A stretch of 9,162 nt of DNA, taken from the NCBI GenBank assembly GCA_003445095.1, contig DLVS01000014.1, forward strand, positions 1 to 9,162. The letters are read 5' to 3'. The translations under genes and the position numbers were made by a program. This DNA comes from Verrucomicrobiales bacterium (GTDB taxonomy: Bacteria; Verrucomicrobiota; Verrucomicrobiia; Limisphaerales; UBA9464). Position 1 is the stretch's first letter; every line of letters starts with the position of its first letter. The notes beneath the pieces were generated by a model that saw nothing but the letters and a program-made list of their open reading frames with translations, was not told the DNA's origin and searched no databases. Positions 1 to 6,767 of the stretch are shown here, piece after piece.

Positions 1-371
1 CAGCGGTAAGTGACGTCGGCCAGCCACCGAAACCCAGGCCAACCAGCCGCCGTGACCAGCGGCCACAGCCACCACACCGATTTACCCAGTTCCCGCCACG
101 CTGCCGCGCCACCCACCACTATTCCATCGTGCCGGCGCAGTTTCATCTCTCGTCGAAGCTCGGCCGGGGTCACCGCCAGCGCAGGCGCCACCCATGACTC
201 CTGCAGTGGAACAAATTCGAATCCACGCCGACGGAATAAGGCCCCCATCCGGTCGACAATGCTGACGCAAACGGGGCAGACTGCGTCGTAAAAAACCCAA
301 CCCCGTTGTGTGCCTGGAAAGTCTGCCGGGACTTCGGGGCGGGGGGCGTCCGATGAGATTGTCATGGTCAT
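1..371 (-). CDS. DCC-family thiol-disulfide oxidoreductase-like protein (DUF393), 3' end cut by the window edge
   Basis: The frame is open from an ATG at 371 to base 3, giving 123 residues with the C-terminus beyond the window. Near the N-terminus it reads WVFYDAVCPVC, which is the D-x-x-C-x-x-C signature that names the DCC family (D29, C32, C35) after a beta strand, as in thioredoxin-like folds. A later segment, HDGIVVGGAAAWRELG (81-96), matches the family pattern in which a strand is followed by a conserved G-x-x-A/W helix, and the Trp-rich end (around 99-118) is also typical. The family is usually about 120-140 residues, so little is missing. Its substrate is not established; the paired cysteines suggest thiol-disulfide redox chemistry. 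An ATG at 365 is an alternative start. It begins 16 bp after the GbsR-type regulator stops, so the two are almost certainly one transcript. No signal peptide is visible, so it is probably cytoplasmic. Confidence 0.85.
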   Translation of the reverse strand, partial: MTMTISSDAPRPEVPADFPGTQRGWVFYDAVCPVCVSIVDRMGALFRRRGFEFVPLQESWVAPALAVTPAELRREMKLRRHDGIVVGGAAAWRELGKSVWWLWPLVTAAGWPGFRWLADVTYR

Positions 372-387
372 GAGTGGTTGCCGCTGG

Positions 388-921
388 TTAGCCGCCAATT
401 TTGAGAAGCTTCAATGCCTTGTCACCGAGTCGCGCCATCTTAGTCACGGCCGCGATGGGCCAACTCCGAAATTGCGAGTACCAAGCGGAGGTCGTGGCAA
501 AAAAATCATGAAGGACCCGCAACCGCGCGGCGCTGTACTCGCTGGTGGCCTTGTCCCGCTCCGCCTCTTCCATGCATTCCCGCAACACCACAACTGTAGG
601 ATCGACCTCCCGCTTCTTCCGTTCGTCCAACACGGCACGGAACAGTTCCCAGACGTCGTGCTTGGTTTCGAAGTGATCCCGCCGATCGTTTGGCAAATGC
701 ACCAGCCGCACAATGCCCCAACCCTGAAGCTCGCGCAGACTCGTGCTGACATTCGAGCGAGCGACTCCCAGCGTTTGCTGGATATGCTCGGCATGGAGCG
801 GCGTGGGTGACAGAAACAACAGCGCGTGAACCTGGGCGACCGTGCGGTTGATACCCCAACGCGTGCTCATCTCGCCCCAGTGAAGAACGAATTTCTGTTC
901 AGCCGGTGAGAGCGTGTTCAT
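388..921 (-). CDS. GbsR/MarR-type winged-helix transcriptional regulator
   Basis: The product has 177 residues. The segment from about 20 to 90 is a winged helix: RWGINRTVAQVHALLFL opens the domain, VARSNVSTSLRELQGWG (53-69) is the likely recognition helix, and the wing follows with a conserved acidic/basic turn, NDRRDHFET (78-86). This arrangement is the hallmark of the GbsR branch of MarR-like proteins (COG1510), whose Bacillus member represses glycine-betaine synthesis genes. The C-terminal half (about 88-176) is helical and likely forms the dimer. The ATG at 921 is the natural start; no Shine-Dalgarno sequence is visible. A perfect palindrome lies 8-25 bp upstream of the start, where a bound dimer would block transcription, so I infer autorepression of this gene and the downstream DCC gene. 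The ligand is unknown; choline or betaine should not be assumed, because no betaine genes are nearby. Confidence 0.88.
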   Translation of the reverse strand: MNTLSPAEQKFVLHWGEMSTRWGINRTVAQVHALLFLSPTPLHAEHIQQTLGVARSNVSTSLRELQGWGIVRLVHLPNDRRDHFETKHDVWELFRAVLDERKKREVDPTVVVLRECMEEAERDKATSEYSAARLRVLHDFFATTSAWYSQFRSWPIAAVTKMARLGDKALKLLKIGG

Positions 922-928
922 TCAGTTG

Positions 929-946
929 TTTCTGTACTTACAGAAA
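929..946. promoter_or_regulatory. Palindromic operator candidate for the GbsR-type regulator
   Basis: The 18 bases TTTCTGTACTTACAGAAA form two perfect 8-base inverted arms (TTTCTGTA / TACAGAAA) around a 2-base spacer. A third near-copy of the half-site, TACAGGAA, follows at 947-954, so on the minus strand the region reads as tandem half-sites TTTCCTGTA, TTTCTGTA, then TACAGAAA. The element ends 7 bases before the regulator ATG. Size and symmetry suit a winged-helix dimer. Binding by this regulator is inferred from position. Confidence 0.6.
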
Positions 947-968
947 TACAGGAAACAGACCACGTCAA
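940..968 (-). promoter_or_regulatory. Possible promoter of the regulator/DCC operon
   Basis: On the minus strand TTGACG (963-968) matches the -35 consensus at five of six positions. A -10 hexamer 17-18 bases downstream would fall at about 939-945, inside the palindrome, but those bases (TTCTGT or TCTGTA) match TATAAT poorly. The overlap with the palindrome would explain repression. The -35 is reasonable, the -10 weak. Confidence 0.3.
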
Positions 969-1067
969 GCGGGAGTCTCATAATCCTGGCTCTCGCCGAT
1001 CCATTGCCGCAAAGGGATGGAGCCAAGGAGACCCCAAGGGCACCGAGGAAAAGCAAGATTGTCTCCT

Positions 1068-1168
1068 GACTTTCGCCACCAGCGAACGATGACCCAATAT
1101 GCTACTGATCCACGCGATCGTTTCTCCCGTTTTCAGTGCCTGGATGGCTGTTGTCGGCGGAGGTCAAC
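1068..1168 (-). pseudogene. Degraded C-terminal fragment of a tyrosine recombinase/integrase
   Basis: Reading the minus strand from base 1155, an open but start-less frame gives LKTGETIAWISSILGHRSL. This fits the box II region of tyrosine recombinases position by position: L..G..I..I..[IL]LGH.S[IL]. Just before it, in the adjacent frame (1168-1155), the bases encode VDLRR, which fits the preceding H-x-L-R-R element with His replaced by Val. Joining the two with a single-base frameshift gives DLRR-T-x-A followed by the correct distance to the G of the second motif. The expected nucleophilic Tyr 7 residues after the Ser is absent. The rest of the gene is missing, and a TGA precedes the second frame. 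I read this as the eroded end of an integrase left after loss of an element. The match is short, so chance cannot be excluded. Confidence 0.45.
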
Positions 1169-1182
1169 GCCACTCGGCGTTT

Positions 1183-1212
1183 GGTCAGTTCGGACTGGCG
1201 TTTAAACTGACC
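1183..1212 (-). terminator. Weak hairpin after the amidohydrolase gene
   Basis: GGTCAGTT (1183-1190) pairs perfectly with AACTGACC (1205-1212) around a 14-base loop. It begins 45 bases after the amidohydrolase stop on the minus strand. No U-run follows, so it could be a Rho-dependent or 3'-stabilising structure rather than an intrinsic terminator. A smaller alternative hairpin CAGT-TCGG-ACTG (1186-1197) competes with it. Confidence 0.25.
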
Positions 1213-1257
1213 GGCCCGTCTAAACTTCGATGATTGCCTGCTCTCTCTGCTGCGCAC

Positions 1258-2709
1258 TCAACGTGCCTGGTCGGAACTGGTTTTTGAGTTGTTTTCGTTC
1301 CGCAAAACTACCTTCCGTTCGTTCGATTCGAATAGCCGAGATGCTTGCATGAAAGTTTCCGGCGGCATCCCGAGCGCCTGCTTGAGGAGGATATCTCGCA
1401 GGAACAAATTCTTTTCCGATATCAGTCGCACCAGCGCGAACGGGTGTAGGCGATGCCAGAATACCATCGCGTTGGATGGAAACGGCCAGTCGCTCCCATG
1501 CACCATGCGGGACAACGCAACCGGAGTCCTCACTATGGTCGGAATACAGCGCCAACGGAATAGCGACGCCAGCACCGCCGTGTCAGCGTACAACTTCGGA
1601 TGCGCGTCCATCATTGCCGTCAGTTGCTGGAAGTGTTCTTCTGCTGGCGGTTCGAAAAACGCCTTCGTTCCCGCATGGGCCGCGATCACGGTACAGCCTT
1701 CCTCGAGAGCTAGCTCCAGGAGACGGGGATCTCCCAGAGACGAGCTGGCAATCGGCGCTGAATGTTCCGCGCCGGTGTGAAAGATGATGCCGACGCCGTG
1801 TTGGGCGCATTTGCGGTAGAAAGCGCGAAAGCGCGGGTTTGCCGGATTCACCCCTTGGGTCGGTGGGTGGATCTTGAGAACCCGGGCACCCTGCGCGACG
1901 CAATATTCCAATTCTGCTTCCCAGTCTTTCCGCTGTGGGTTGATGGAAGGACAAGCTAAGAACCAATCCGGGTAACGGCTGACCACACCAAACAGATACT
2001 GGTTGGGCACATACACGGAAGAATTCACCCAGTCCGGATCACCGTCCTCCGTATAACGACAATCCTGAGCCAGTAAGACTACTCGAAATGAGCCGATCGC
2101 TCTCCGTGCCTCCTGAACCTGGCCCACCAAAGCGCGGACATAGGCTTCGTTGACGTCACCCTGGGCGGGCAAATGTAACAGTCGGGTGAGGATCGGATAA
2201 GTGTGGTTTGCCTTTTGAGCCGGCGAGAGCCCGCAGGTTTCGTTGTGAACGGGCGGCCAACCTTGATCACCAAACAAGTGCGCGTGACCATCAACCACGA
2301 TGGACAGCGGCACCTGTATCGGCCGCGTCATCCACAGCCCAGCCGTTACCAACACCCCGACGGTTCCGAGCACTGTCAGTACCCGGCTCGACTTCCACAC
2401 TTGTCCTTTCGCCTTCGCCGCCTTCGCTAATCGCCGCAGCGCGATGAAGGTCAGGCACTGAAACGCAGCTCCCAGCGCCGCCGAACAAATTAGAAACCCA
2501 GGCAGTCCGGACAAAGGCTCGACGCGTCCCCAGATCGAAGCGACGAGCACCACGCCAAGCGAGGTCGGCAATCCAATGGTTGCCAACCAAAACAGGCCGA
2601 TGATCGCCCACACCGGACTGAGCCCAGAATTCGCACCAGTTGCCAGCGCGACCCAGGTAGCCAGCGAAATCAGGCTGGTGACGAGCGCCATTACCATCGA
2701 GAGTTTCAT
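1258..2709 (-). CDS. Membrane-anchored amidohydrolase (amidohydrolase-2 family)
   Basis: With the ATG at 2709 the product has 483 residues. A TTG at 2736 would add nine residues and cannot be excluded; the frame stays open further upstream without another good start. Residues 1-130 are hydrophobic with about four membrane spans (roughly 3-24, 33-57, 68-91, 110-126). The rest is a metal-dependent TIM-barrel hydrolase of the Amidohydro_2 type: VDGHAHLF (HxH at 142-144), KIHPP (K279), FHTG (H311), AHAG (H345) and HGSDWPFP (D407) give the usual metal ligands and catalytic Asp. Family members hydrolyse or decarboxylate small carboxylated or amide substrates; the substrate here is unknown. After four spans the catalytic domain would lie on the same side as the N-terminus; which side is not evident. 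It starts 83 bp after uvrB stops, on the same strand and with no terminator between, so co-transcription is likely without implying a role in repair. Confidence 0.85.
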   Translation of the reverse strand: MKLSMVMALVTSLISLATWVALATGANSGLSPVWAIIGLFWLATIGLPTSLGVVLVASIWGRVEPLSGLPGFLICSAALGAAFQCLTFIALRRLAKAAKAKGQVWKSSRVLTVLGTVGVLVTAGLWMTRPIQVPLSIVVDGHAHLFGDQGWPPVHNETCGLSPAQKANHTYPILTRLLHLPAQGDVNEAYVRALVGQVQEARRAIGSFRVVLLAQDCRYTEDGDPDWVNSSVYVPNQYLFGVVSRYPDWFLACPSINPQRKDWEAELEYCVAQGARVLKIHPPTQGVNPANPRFRAFYRKCAQHGVGIIFHTGAEHSAPIASSSLGDPRLLELALEEGCTVIAAHAGTKAFFEPPAEEHFQQLTAMMDAHPKLYADTAVLASLFRWRCIPTIVRTPVALSRMVHGSDWPFPSNAMVFWHRLHPFALVRLISEKNLFLRDILLKQALGMPPETFMQASRLFESNERKVVLRNENNSKTSSDQAR

Positions 2710-2792
2710 GGGGTACTGGAAAGGACGGACGTGCAAGATTCCGTAAACCCTTCGGCGAATTGCGGCGCTGAAAAAACAACGGAACCGCGCTG

Positions 2793-4856
2793 CTAATGTG
2801 ATCGCCGTCCCCTTCCCCGCCCTCGGGGAGGCGTCCCGTACCGAACCGTGCGCACGACGGCCGCTGGTGTTCCCCCTGCCCCGCTTTGCCGATGGCGCAG
2901 TTCGTTCACTTGATCGCGCAGGAGCGCCGCTTTTTCAAATTCCAGGTTGGACGCCGCCTCCAACATTTCCTGTTCGAGCTCACGCAAAGTTTCGGTCACG
3001 TCAAATTGCTCAACACTTTCGTGCAGCGCCGCCGCGGCCGCCATTCGCCCGTTGGGTTGGCTGCCCAAGCTGCTCTCGATCGCCCTCACGACCGATCGCG
3101 GGGTGATCTGGTGCGCCTCATTGTATGCCTTTTGTTTGTTGCGACGATATTCAGATACGGCCAAGAACTTTTCGATGCTTTGCGTCCGCACGTCGGCATA
3201 AAGAATAACTTTTCCGTTCACATGCCGAGCGCCCCGCCCGGCGGTTTGAATCAAGCTGGTGGCACTGCGAAGATAGCCTTCCTTGTCGGCGTCCAGGATC
3301 GCCACCAGCGACACTTCGGGAAGATCCAGCCCTTCGCGCAATAGATTAATCCCTACCAAAACATCGCAATCACCCTTGCGCAGAGCTCGCAAAATCTCCA
3401 CCCGCTCAATGGCGTCAATCTCGCTGTGGAGATAACGAACGTTAATCGCCAAATCCCGCAAGTAATCGGTCAATTCCTCCGCCGTTCTTTTCGTCAACGT
3501 CGTCACGAGCACGCGCTCTTTTCGGTCCACCCGTTGGCGCGCCTCCTCGATTAGATCGTCGATTTGTCCCTTCAGCGGTTTGATGATCACTTCGGGATCC
3601 ACCAATCCCGTTGGCCGCACGATCTGTTCCGCGACGTTGGAGGGACCAGCCCAAGTGAGCTCAACCGGACCAGGTGTCGCGCTGACGTACACCGCTTGTT
3701 TCACCAGGCTACGAAACTCGTCAAAGCTGAGAGGCCGGTTGTCGAGCGCACTGGGTAATCGAAATCCGTGATCCACCAGCACCGTTTTCCGCGCGAGATC
3801 ACCAGCATGCATGCCCTGAATCTGCGGCAACGTCGCGTGTGATTCGTCCACAATAACCAGAAAATCCTCTGGGAAGAAGTCGAGCAGCACACCCGGGCGT
3901 GATCCAGGCGGACGGCCCGTGATATGACGCGAGTAGTTTTCGATGCCCGAGCAGAAGCCCATTTCCTGCAATTGCTCGAGGTCGAACTCACAGCGCATCT
4001 TGATTCGTTGTGCCTCCAGCAACTTCCCCTGCTTCTCGAACCACGCGATCCGCTCAGTGAGCTCCGCGCGAATGGTCAGTAACGCCCGGTTTATCTTCTC
4101 CTGCGGCGTGGCGAATTGTTTGCTGGGAAAGACATTGAAGCCGTCAAGCGCTTCCAAGGTTTCCCCGGTTAAGGGGTCGAATCGCGTAAAGCGCTCCAGT
4201 TCGTCGCCAAAAAACTCGATCCGGATCGCGTCCTCAGCATAAGCCGGCTGAAGCTCGATCACGTCGCCGCGCACGCGAAACTTGCCGCGCTGCACTTCGT
4301 AGTCATTGCGGGAAAACTGCAAGTCCACCAGGCGCTCCAACAAGTGGTTGCGCGCGATTTGCTGCCCGCGGCGCAGCGGAATCACCATGGCCTCGTAGTC
4401 GGTCCGATCACCGATACCATAGATACACGAGACACTCGCCACCACGACCACATCGCGCCGGCTGAGCAGGCTCGACATGGCCGACAGCCGCAAGCGCTCG
4501 ATCTCATCATTCACTGACGAATCCTTCTCGATGAAGGTGTCGGTCCGAGGGATATAGGCCTCGGGTTGGTAATAATCGAAGTAGCTGACGAAATACTCGA
4601 CGGCGTTGTGGGGAAAGAAGCCTTTGAACTCCGCATAAAGTTGGGCCGCCAGGGTCTTATTGTGCGAGAGAATCAGCGTCGGACGATTCAACTTCGCAAT
4701 CACATTGGCCATCGTGAACGTCTTGCCCGAACCCGTGACGCCGAGCAGAACCTGGTGTTTGGCTCCGCGTAGAAGGCCCTCATTCAGCTTAGCAATTGCC
4801 GCCGGTTGGTCACCGGCGGGTGCGTAACTCGAAACCAACTCAAACGAGCGTGCCAT
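2793..4856 (-). CDS. uvrB: Excinuclease ABC subunit B (UvrB)
   Basis: UvrB receives damaged DNA from UvrA, verifies the lesion by strand insertion and recruits UvrC for incision. From ATG 4856 the protein is 687 residues, close to the usual 660-700. Visible are Walker A GVTGSGKT (39-46), the beta-hairpin region [12 protein letters not shown] (92-103), Walker B VIVDESH (334-340), YVSATP (390-395), [14 protein letters not shown] (477-490), the segment [20 protein letters not shown] (501-520) with [10 protein letters not shown], motif VI as QTAGRGAR (537-544), and a C-terminal UVR domain [20 protein letters not shown] (624-643). I chose ATG 4856 because homologues begin with a sequence like [20 protein letters not shown] lies 12 bases upstream. 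TTG 4937 or GTG 4934 (preceded by AAAGG) would add about 26 residues without UvrB homology. The last ~28 residues form a Gly/Arg-rich tail (GRGRGRR) unlike typical UvrB. The gene follows a terminator, so it has its own promoter; I see no LexA-type box. Confidence 0.97.
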   Translation of the reverse strand: MARSFELVSSYAPAGDQPAAIAKLNEGLLRGAKHQVLLGVTGSGKTFTMANVIAKLNRPTLILSHNKTLAAQLYAEFKGFFPHNAVEYFVSYFDYYQPEAYIPRTDTFIEKDSSVNDEIERLRLSAMSSLLSRRDVVVVASVSCIYGIGDRTDYEAMVIPLRRGQQIARNHLLERLVDLQFSRNDYEVQRGKFRVRGDVIELQPAYAEDAIRIEFFGDELERFTRFDPLTGETLEALDGFNVFPSKQFATPQEKINRALLTIRAELTERIAWFEKQGKLLEAQRIKMRCEFDLEQLQEMGFCSGIENYSRHITGRPPGSRPGVLLDFFPEDFLVIVDESHATLPQIQGMHAGDLARKTVLVDHGFRLPSALDNRPLSFDEFRSLVKQAVYVSATPGPVELTWAGPSNVAEQIVRPTGLVDPEVIIKPLKGQIDDLIEEARQRVDRKERVLVTTLTKRTAEELTDYLRDLAINVRYLHSEIDAIERVEILRALRKGDCDVLVGINLLREGLDLPEVSLVAILDADKEGYLRSATSLIQTAGRGARHVNGKVILYADVRTQSIEKFLAVSEYRRNKQKAYNEAHQITPRSVVRAIESSLGSQPNGRMAAAAALHESVEQFDVTETLRELEQEMLEAASNLEFEKAALLRDQVNELRHRQSGAGGTPAAVVRTVRYGTPPRGRGRGRRSH
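2796..2880. other. GC-rich palindromic block forming the uvrB tail
   Basis: This block encodes the residues after the UVR domain and shows dyad symmetry rather than protein constraint: CGTGCGCACG (2847-2856) is a perfect 10-base palindrome, and CCTC-GGG-GAGG (2821-2831) forms a tight hairpin next to C- and G-runs. The encoded tail is low-complexity (Gly, Arg, Pro). It resembles a dispersed palindromic (REP-like) element that has run into the gene end; that identity is inference. Confidence 0.25.
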
Positions 4857-4963
4857 GGCGAGATCGAACTCCAAATACGAATGCCGCGCCTTAATGCCAC
4901 GGCGGCAGACAATGAAGTCAGGAAGGGGCGGCACCAAACCTTTCGAACCCGCGAGAGATCATG

Positions 4964-5000
4964 AGAAATGGAAACGCCCGCGCCAGTGACGACGCGGGCG
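4964..5000 (-). terminator. Intrinsic terminator of the Gfo/Idh/MocA gene
   Basis: CGCCCGCG (4975-4982) and CGCGGGCG (4993-5000) form a perfect all-GC 8-bp stem with a 10-base loop. On the minus strand the stem begins 17 bases after the TAA of the oxidoreductase gene and is followed by TTTCCATTTCT, a U-rich tract. It isolates uvrB as a separate transcription unit. Confidence 0.75.
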
Positions 5001-5017
5001 GTTGTTCTAGTCCCGAA

Positions 5018-6316
5018 TTACCAAGCCTTGGAGACACCAGGAACGGAAATGGCGTAATAACCTTCCGCGTCGGGAAGCGCCTTCATTGGGGCGTTCCAGG
5101 CCAATTGATCCGGGAAATAGGAAAGCTCCGAGTTGATCCCCTCATCCCACGTGACGTCTTTGCCCGAGTAGGTCGCCATCCGGCCTAGGATGGACGTCAT
5201 GGTGGAATGCGCGCCGTTGAACGCTTCGTTGTAAGACGTGTTATTGCGAATGGCGGCGAACAAATCGTCGTGCTCTTGCTGATACGGATCGACCTTTTTG
5301 TCGCTCTTGTAGCGCCAAGCGTCACCACCGGTTGGCCGAATGCTATAGCTGCTCACGTCGCTGAGGCCCTTGGTTCCAATCGCGTGCTCGCTGACGCTGC
5401 TCCAGCAGCCCGGTTGGTGCCGGCATTGGCTGAAGCAGATGCTCCCGTCCGGGTAAGTAAACTCCACCATGTGGTGGTCATAAATTTGGCCGTATTTCTT
5501 GTCGGTGAGGACCTGTCGCCCGCCCATGCCACGCGCCTTGACCGGATGCGCCTTCTTCACCCAATTGGCGACGTCGAGATTGTGAATGTGTTGTTCGACG
5601 ATGTGGTCCCCGCACAGCCACACGAAGTAGTACCAGTTGCGCATTTGGTAATCCATTTCGGTTTGGTCGGGTTTGCGGGGATTCACCCATACACCGGCAT
5701 CGTTCCAATACACGCGCATCGCGGCGATATCCCCGATGGCGCCGTCCTGCAGCCGTTTAACTGTCTCGAGATATCCCGGGTCGTGGTGGCGTTGAAGCCC
5801 GATGCCCACCTTCAGGTTCTTCTTTTTGGCCTCTTCCGCCGCGGCCAGGAATTTCCGGACACCAGGTCCGTCAGTCGCCACCGGCTTCTCCGCAAAGACG
5901 TGTTTCCCTTGTTTCACGGCCTCCTCAAATTGCATCGGACGGAAACCGGGAGGGGTGGCGAGGATGACCACATCCGCTAACGAGATGGCGTTCTTGTATC
6001 CATCGAAGCCGACGAACTGGCGGTCGGCCGGAACGTCCACTTGACTGGCGTGCTGCTCCTTCAGGCTCTTGAGCGAGCCTTCCAATCGGTCTTTGAAGGC
6101 GTCCGCCATAGCGACCAGCTTAGTGCCGGGAACATTGAGCGCCTGGTTGGCCGCGCCCGAGCCGCGACCGCCGCAACCGATGAGCGCGACCTTTAGAGTG
6201 TCGCTCGCCTGCGCGAACGCGAACCGGTTGGCTGACAGAGCACCGACGGTAGCGACGCCGGTCGTGGTGATAAAATTCCGCCGAGTTACCGGCACAATGG
6301 TCGAAGTAGAATTCAT
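5018..6316 (-). CDS. Tat-exported Gfo/Idh/MocA family oxidoreductase
   Basis: From ATG 6316 the protein has 432 residues; an ATG at 6346 would add ten residues ahead of the signal peptide. The N-terminus carries a twin-arginine signal, TRRNFI (11-16), then a hydrophobic stretch and an AFA-like cleavage site near 33-36, so the folded enzyme with bound cofactor is probably exported. The Rossmann fold follows: VALIGCGGRGSG (43-54), LVAMADAF (67-74), ADVVILATPP (114-123) and the family AEKP motif (142-145) with catalytic Lys144. The C-terminal substrate domain includes GDHIVEQHIHNLDVANW (236-252), the His-containing motif of this family, and a distinctive CRHQPGCW (298-305). Members oxidise or reduce sugars, inositols or related polyols with NAD(P); exported versions are expanded in Verrucomicrobiota and Planctomycetota. 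The substrate cannot be read here. The gene has its own terminator and a 451-bp upstream region, so it appears monocistronic. Confidence 0.93.
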   Translation of the reverse strand: MNSTSTIVPVTRRNFITTTGVATVGALSANRFAFAQASDTLKVALIGCGGRGSGAANQALNVPGTKLVAMADAFKDRLEGSLKSLKEQHASQVDVPADRQFVGFDGYKNAISLADVVILATPPGFRPMQFEEAVKQGKHVFAEKPVATDGPGVRKFLAAAEEAKKKNLKVGIGLQRHHDPGYLETVKRLQDGAIGDIAAMRVYWNDAGVWVNPRKPDQTEMDYQMRNWYYFVWLCGDHIVEQHIHNLDVANWVKKAHPVKARGMGGRQVLTDKKYGQIYDHHMVEFTYPDGSICFSQCRHQPGCWSSVSEHAIGTKGLSDVSSYSIRPTGGDAWRYKSDKKVDPYQQEHDDLFAAIRNNTSYNEAFNGAHSTMTSILGRMATYSGKDVTWDEGINSELSYFPDQLAWNAPMKALPDAEGYYAISVPGVSKAW

Positions 6317-6476
6317 ACGGATAGGATGGCAGCTGTCTGGACGCATCCGAAAGGCACCCGATTCAAGCCGCCTAAGGATTGACTGGAACTTGGGACAAGG
6401 CCGAACCCTGCCTAAACGATCCCCGTTAGGGCAAGGCTGTTTCTGATCGGTGACAAATCTAGGTCCGGTTTTGACT

Positions 6477-6514
6477 GCCCCCGGAGCGTTGCTCCAACAG
6501 CCTAACAGGGGCTG
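6477..6514. other. Cluster of small hairpins
   Basis: GGAGC-GTT-GCTCC (6483-6495) and CAGCC-TAACAGG-GGCTG (6498-6514) form two adjacent 5-bp hairpins. Alternatively GCCCC (6477-6481) pairs with GGGGC (6508-6512), enclosing the first one. No U-run follows on either strand, so a terminator role is not supported. Confidence 0.35.
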
Positions 6515-6531
6515 CTCAGATGAACTTAAAT

Positions 6532-6591
6532 GGTGAAGGTGAGGGCTTGGGCGAGGGCGAAGGCGAGGGCCTTGGTGAAGGCTTGGGCGAA
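6532..6591. repeat. Ten-unit imperfect hexamer tandem repeat
   Basis: Ten consecutive 6-base units all begin with GG: GGTGAA, GGTGAG, GGCTTG, GGCGAG, GGCGAA, GGCGAG, GGCCTT, GGTGAA, GGCTTG, GGCGAA. The plus strand is purine-rich. Read from ATG 6520 (preceded by AGGGG at 8 bases) it encodes Gly-Glu/Gly-Leu dipeptides; read on the minus strand it encodes alternating Ala/Phe/Leu. Repeats divisible by three stay open in every frame, so openness here is not evidence of coding. Confidence 0.85.
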
Positions 6592-6767
6592 GAAGCAGAA
6601 GTCTGCATTGGATTGAAGCGAGAAGAGCACTTTTTTCAAGATCCTTGCAACGAAAGATTGTGTGGAAATCCTGGGGGACGATGGCATTACGACCGCAACA
6701 GTCGTTTCGTTGTCAACGCGCCTACCCAAAGGCGTCGTTCAGCTCGCGCAATCCACCGCGGCCGCCC

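Larger units (their letters stand above)
922..1257. other. Intergenic region between the amidohydrolase and the regulator operon
   Basis: These 336 bp hold no intact gene that I can support. From the amidohydrolase side they contain a hairpin (1183-1212), a degraded tyrosine-recombinase fragment (1068-1168), an imperfect nested inverted repeat (GGCTC 988-992 with GAGCC 1020-1024, and ATCC 999-1002 with GGAT 1015-1018), and the regulator's control region (929-968). The only ATG-initiated plus-strand frame here (1017-1205) has Arg-rich, low-complexity content and no ribosome binding site, and runs antisense to the recombinase relic. Confidence 0.6.
6317..6767. other. Intergenic region between the CotH protein gene and the oxidoreductase gene
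   Basis: These 451 bp must hold the 3' end of the CotH transcript and the promoter of the oxidoreductase. I see a hairpin cluster (6477-6514), a hexamer tandem repeat (6532-6591), and a widely spaced inverted repeat CAACGAAA (6648-6655) / TTTCGTTG (6705-6712). I found no convincing -35/-10 pair for the oxidoreductase and no clear intrinsic terminator for the CotH gene. A plus-strand frame from ATG 6520 runs through the repeat and then antisense into the CotH gene; I do not regard it as a confident gene. Confidence 0.6.

Noticed and set aside
82..300. A 72-residue minus-strand frame starting at 300
   Set aside because: It is out of frame with the DCC protein, which runs through the same bases with the full D-x-x-C-x-x-C motif and remains open to the window edge.
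1017..1205. A 62-residue plus-strand frame in the intergenic region
   Set aside because: Arg-rich, no ribosome binding site, no recognisable motif, and antisense to the recombinase relic.
4857..4970. Search for a LexA/SOS box upstream of uvrB
   Set aside because: TTCGAA occurs within GGGTTCGAAAGG, but neither the CGAAC-N4-GTTCG nor the GTTC-N7-GTTC spacing is present, so no SOS control can be claimed.
5207..5980. A 257-residue plus-strand frame antisense to the oxidoreductase gene
   Set aside because: A long shadow frame of a GC-rich gene; it mirrors the real gene's codons and has no recognisable domain.
6648..6712. Inverted repeat CAACGAAA / TTTCGTTG after the CotH gene
   Set aside because: The arms are 49 bases apart and no U-run follows on the minus strand, so a terminator is not supported.
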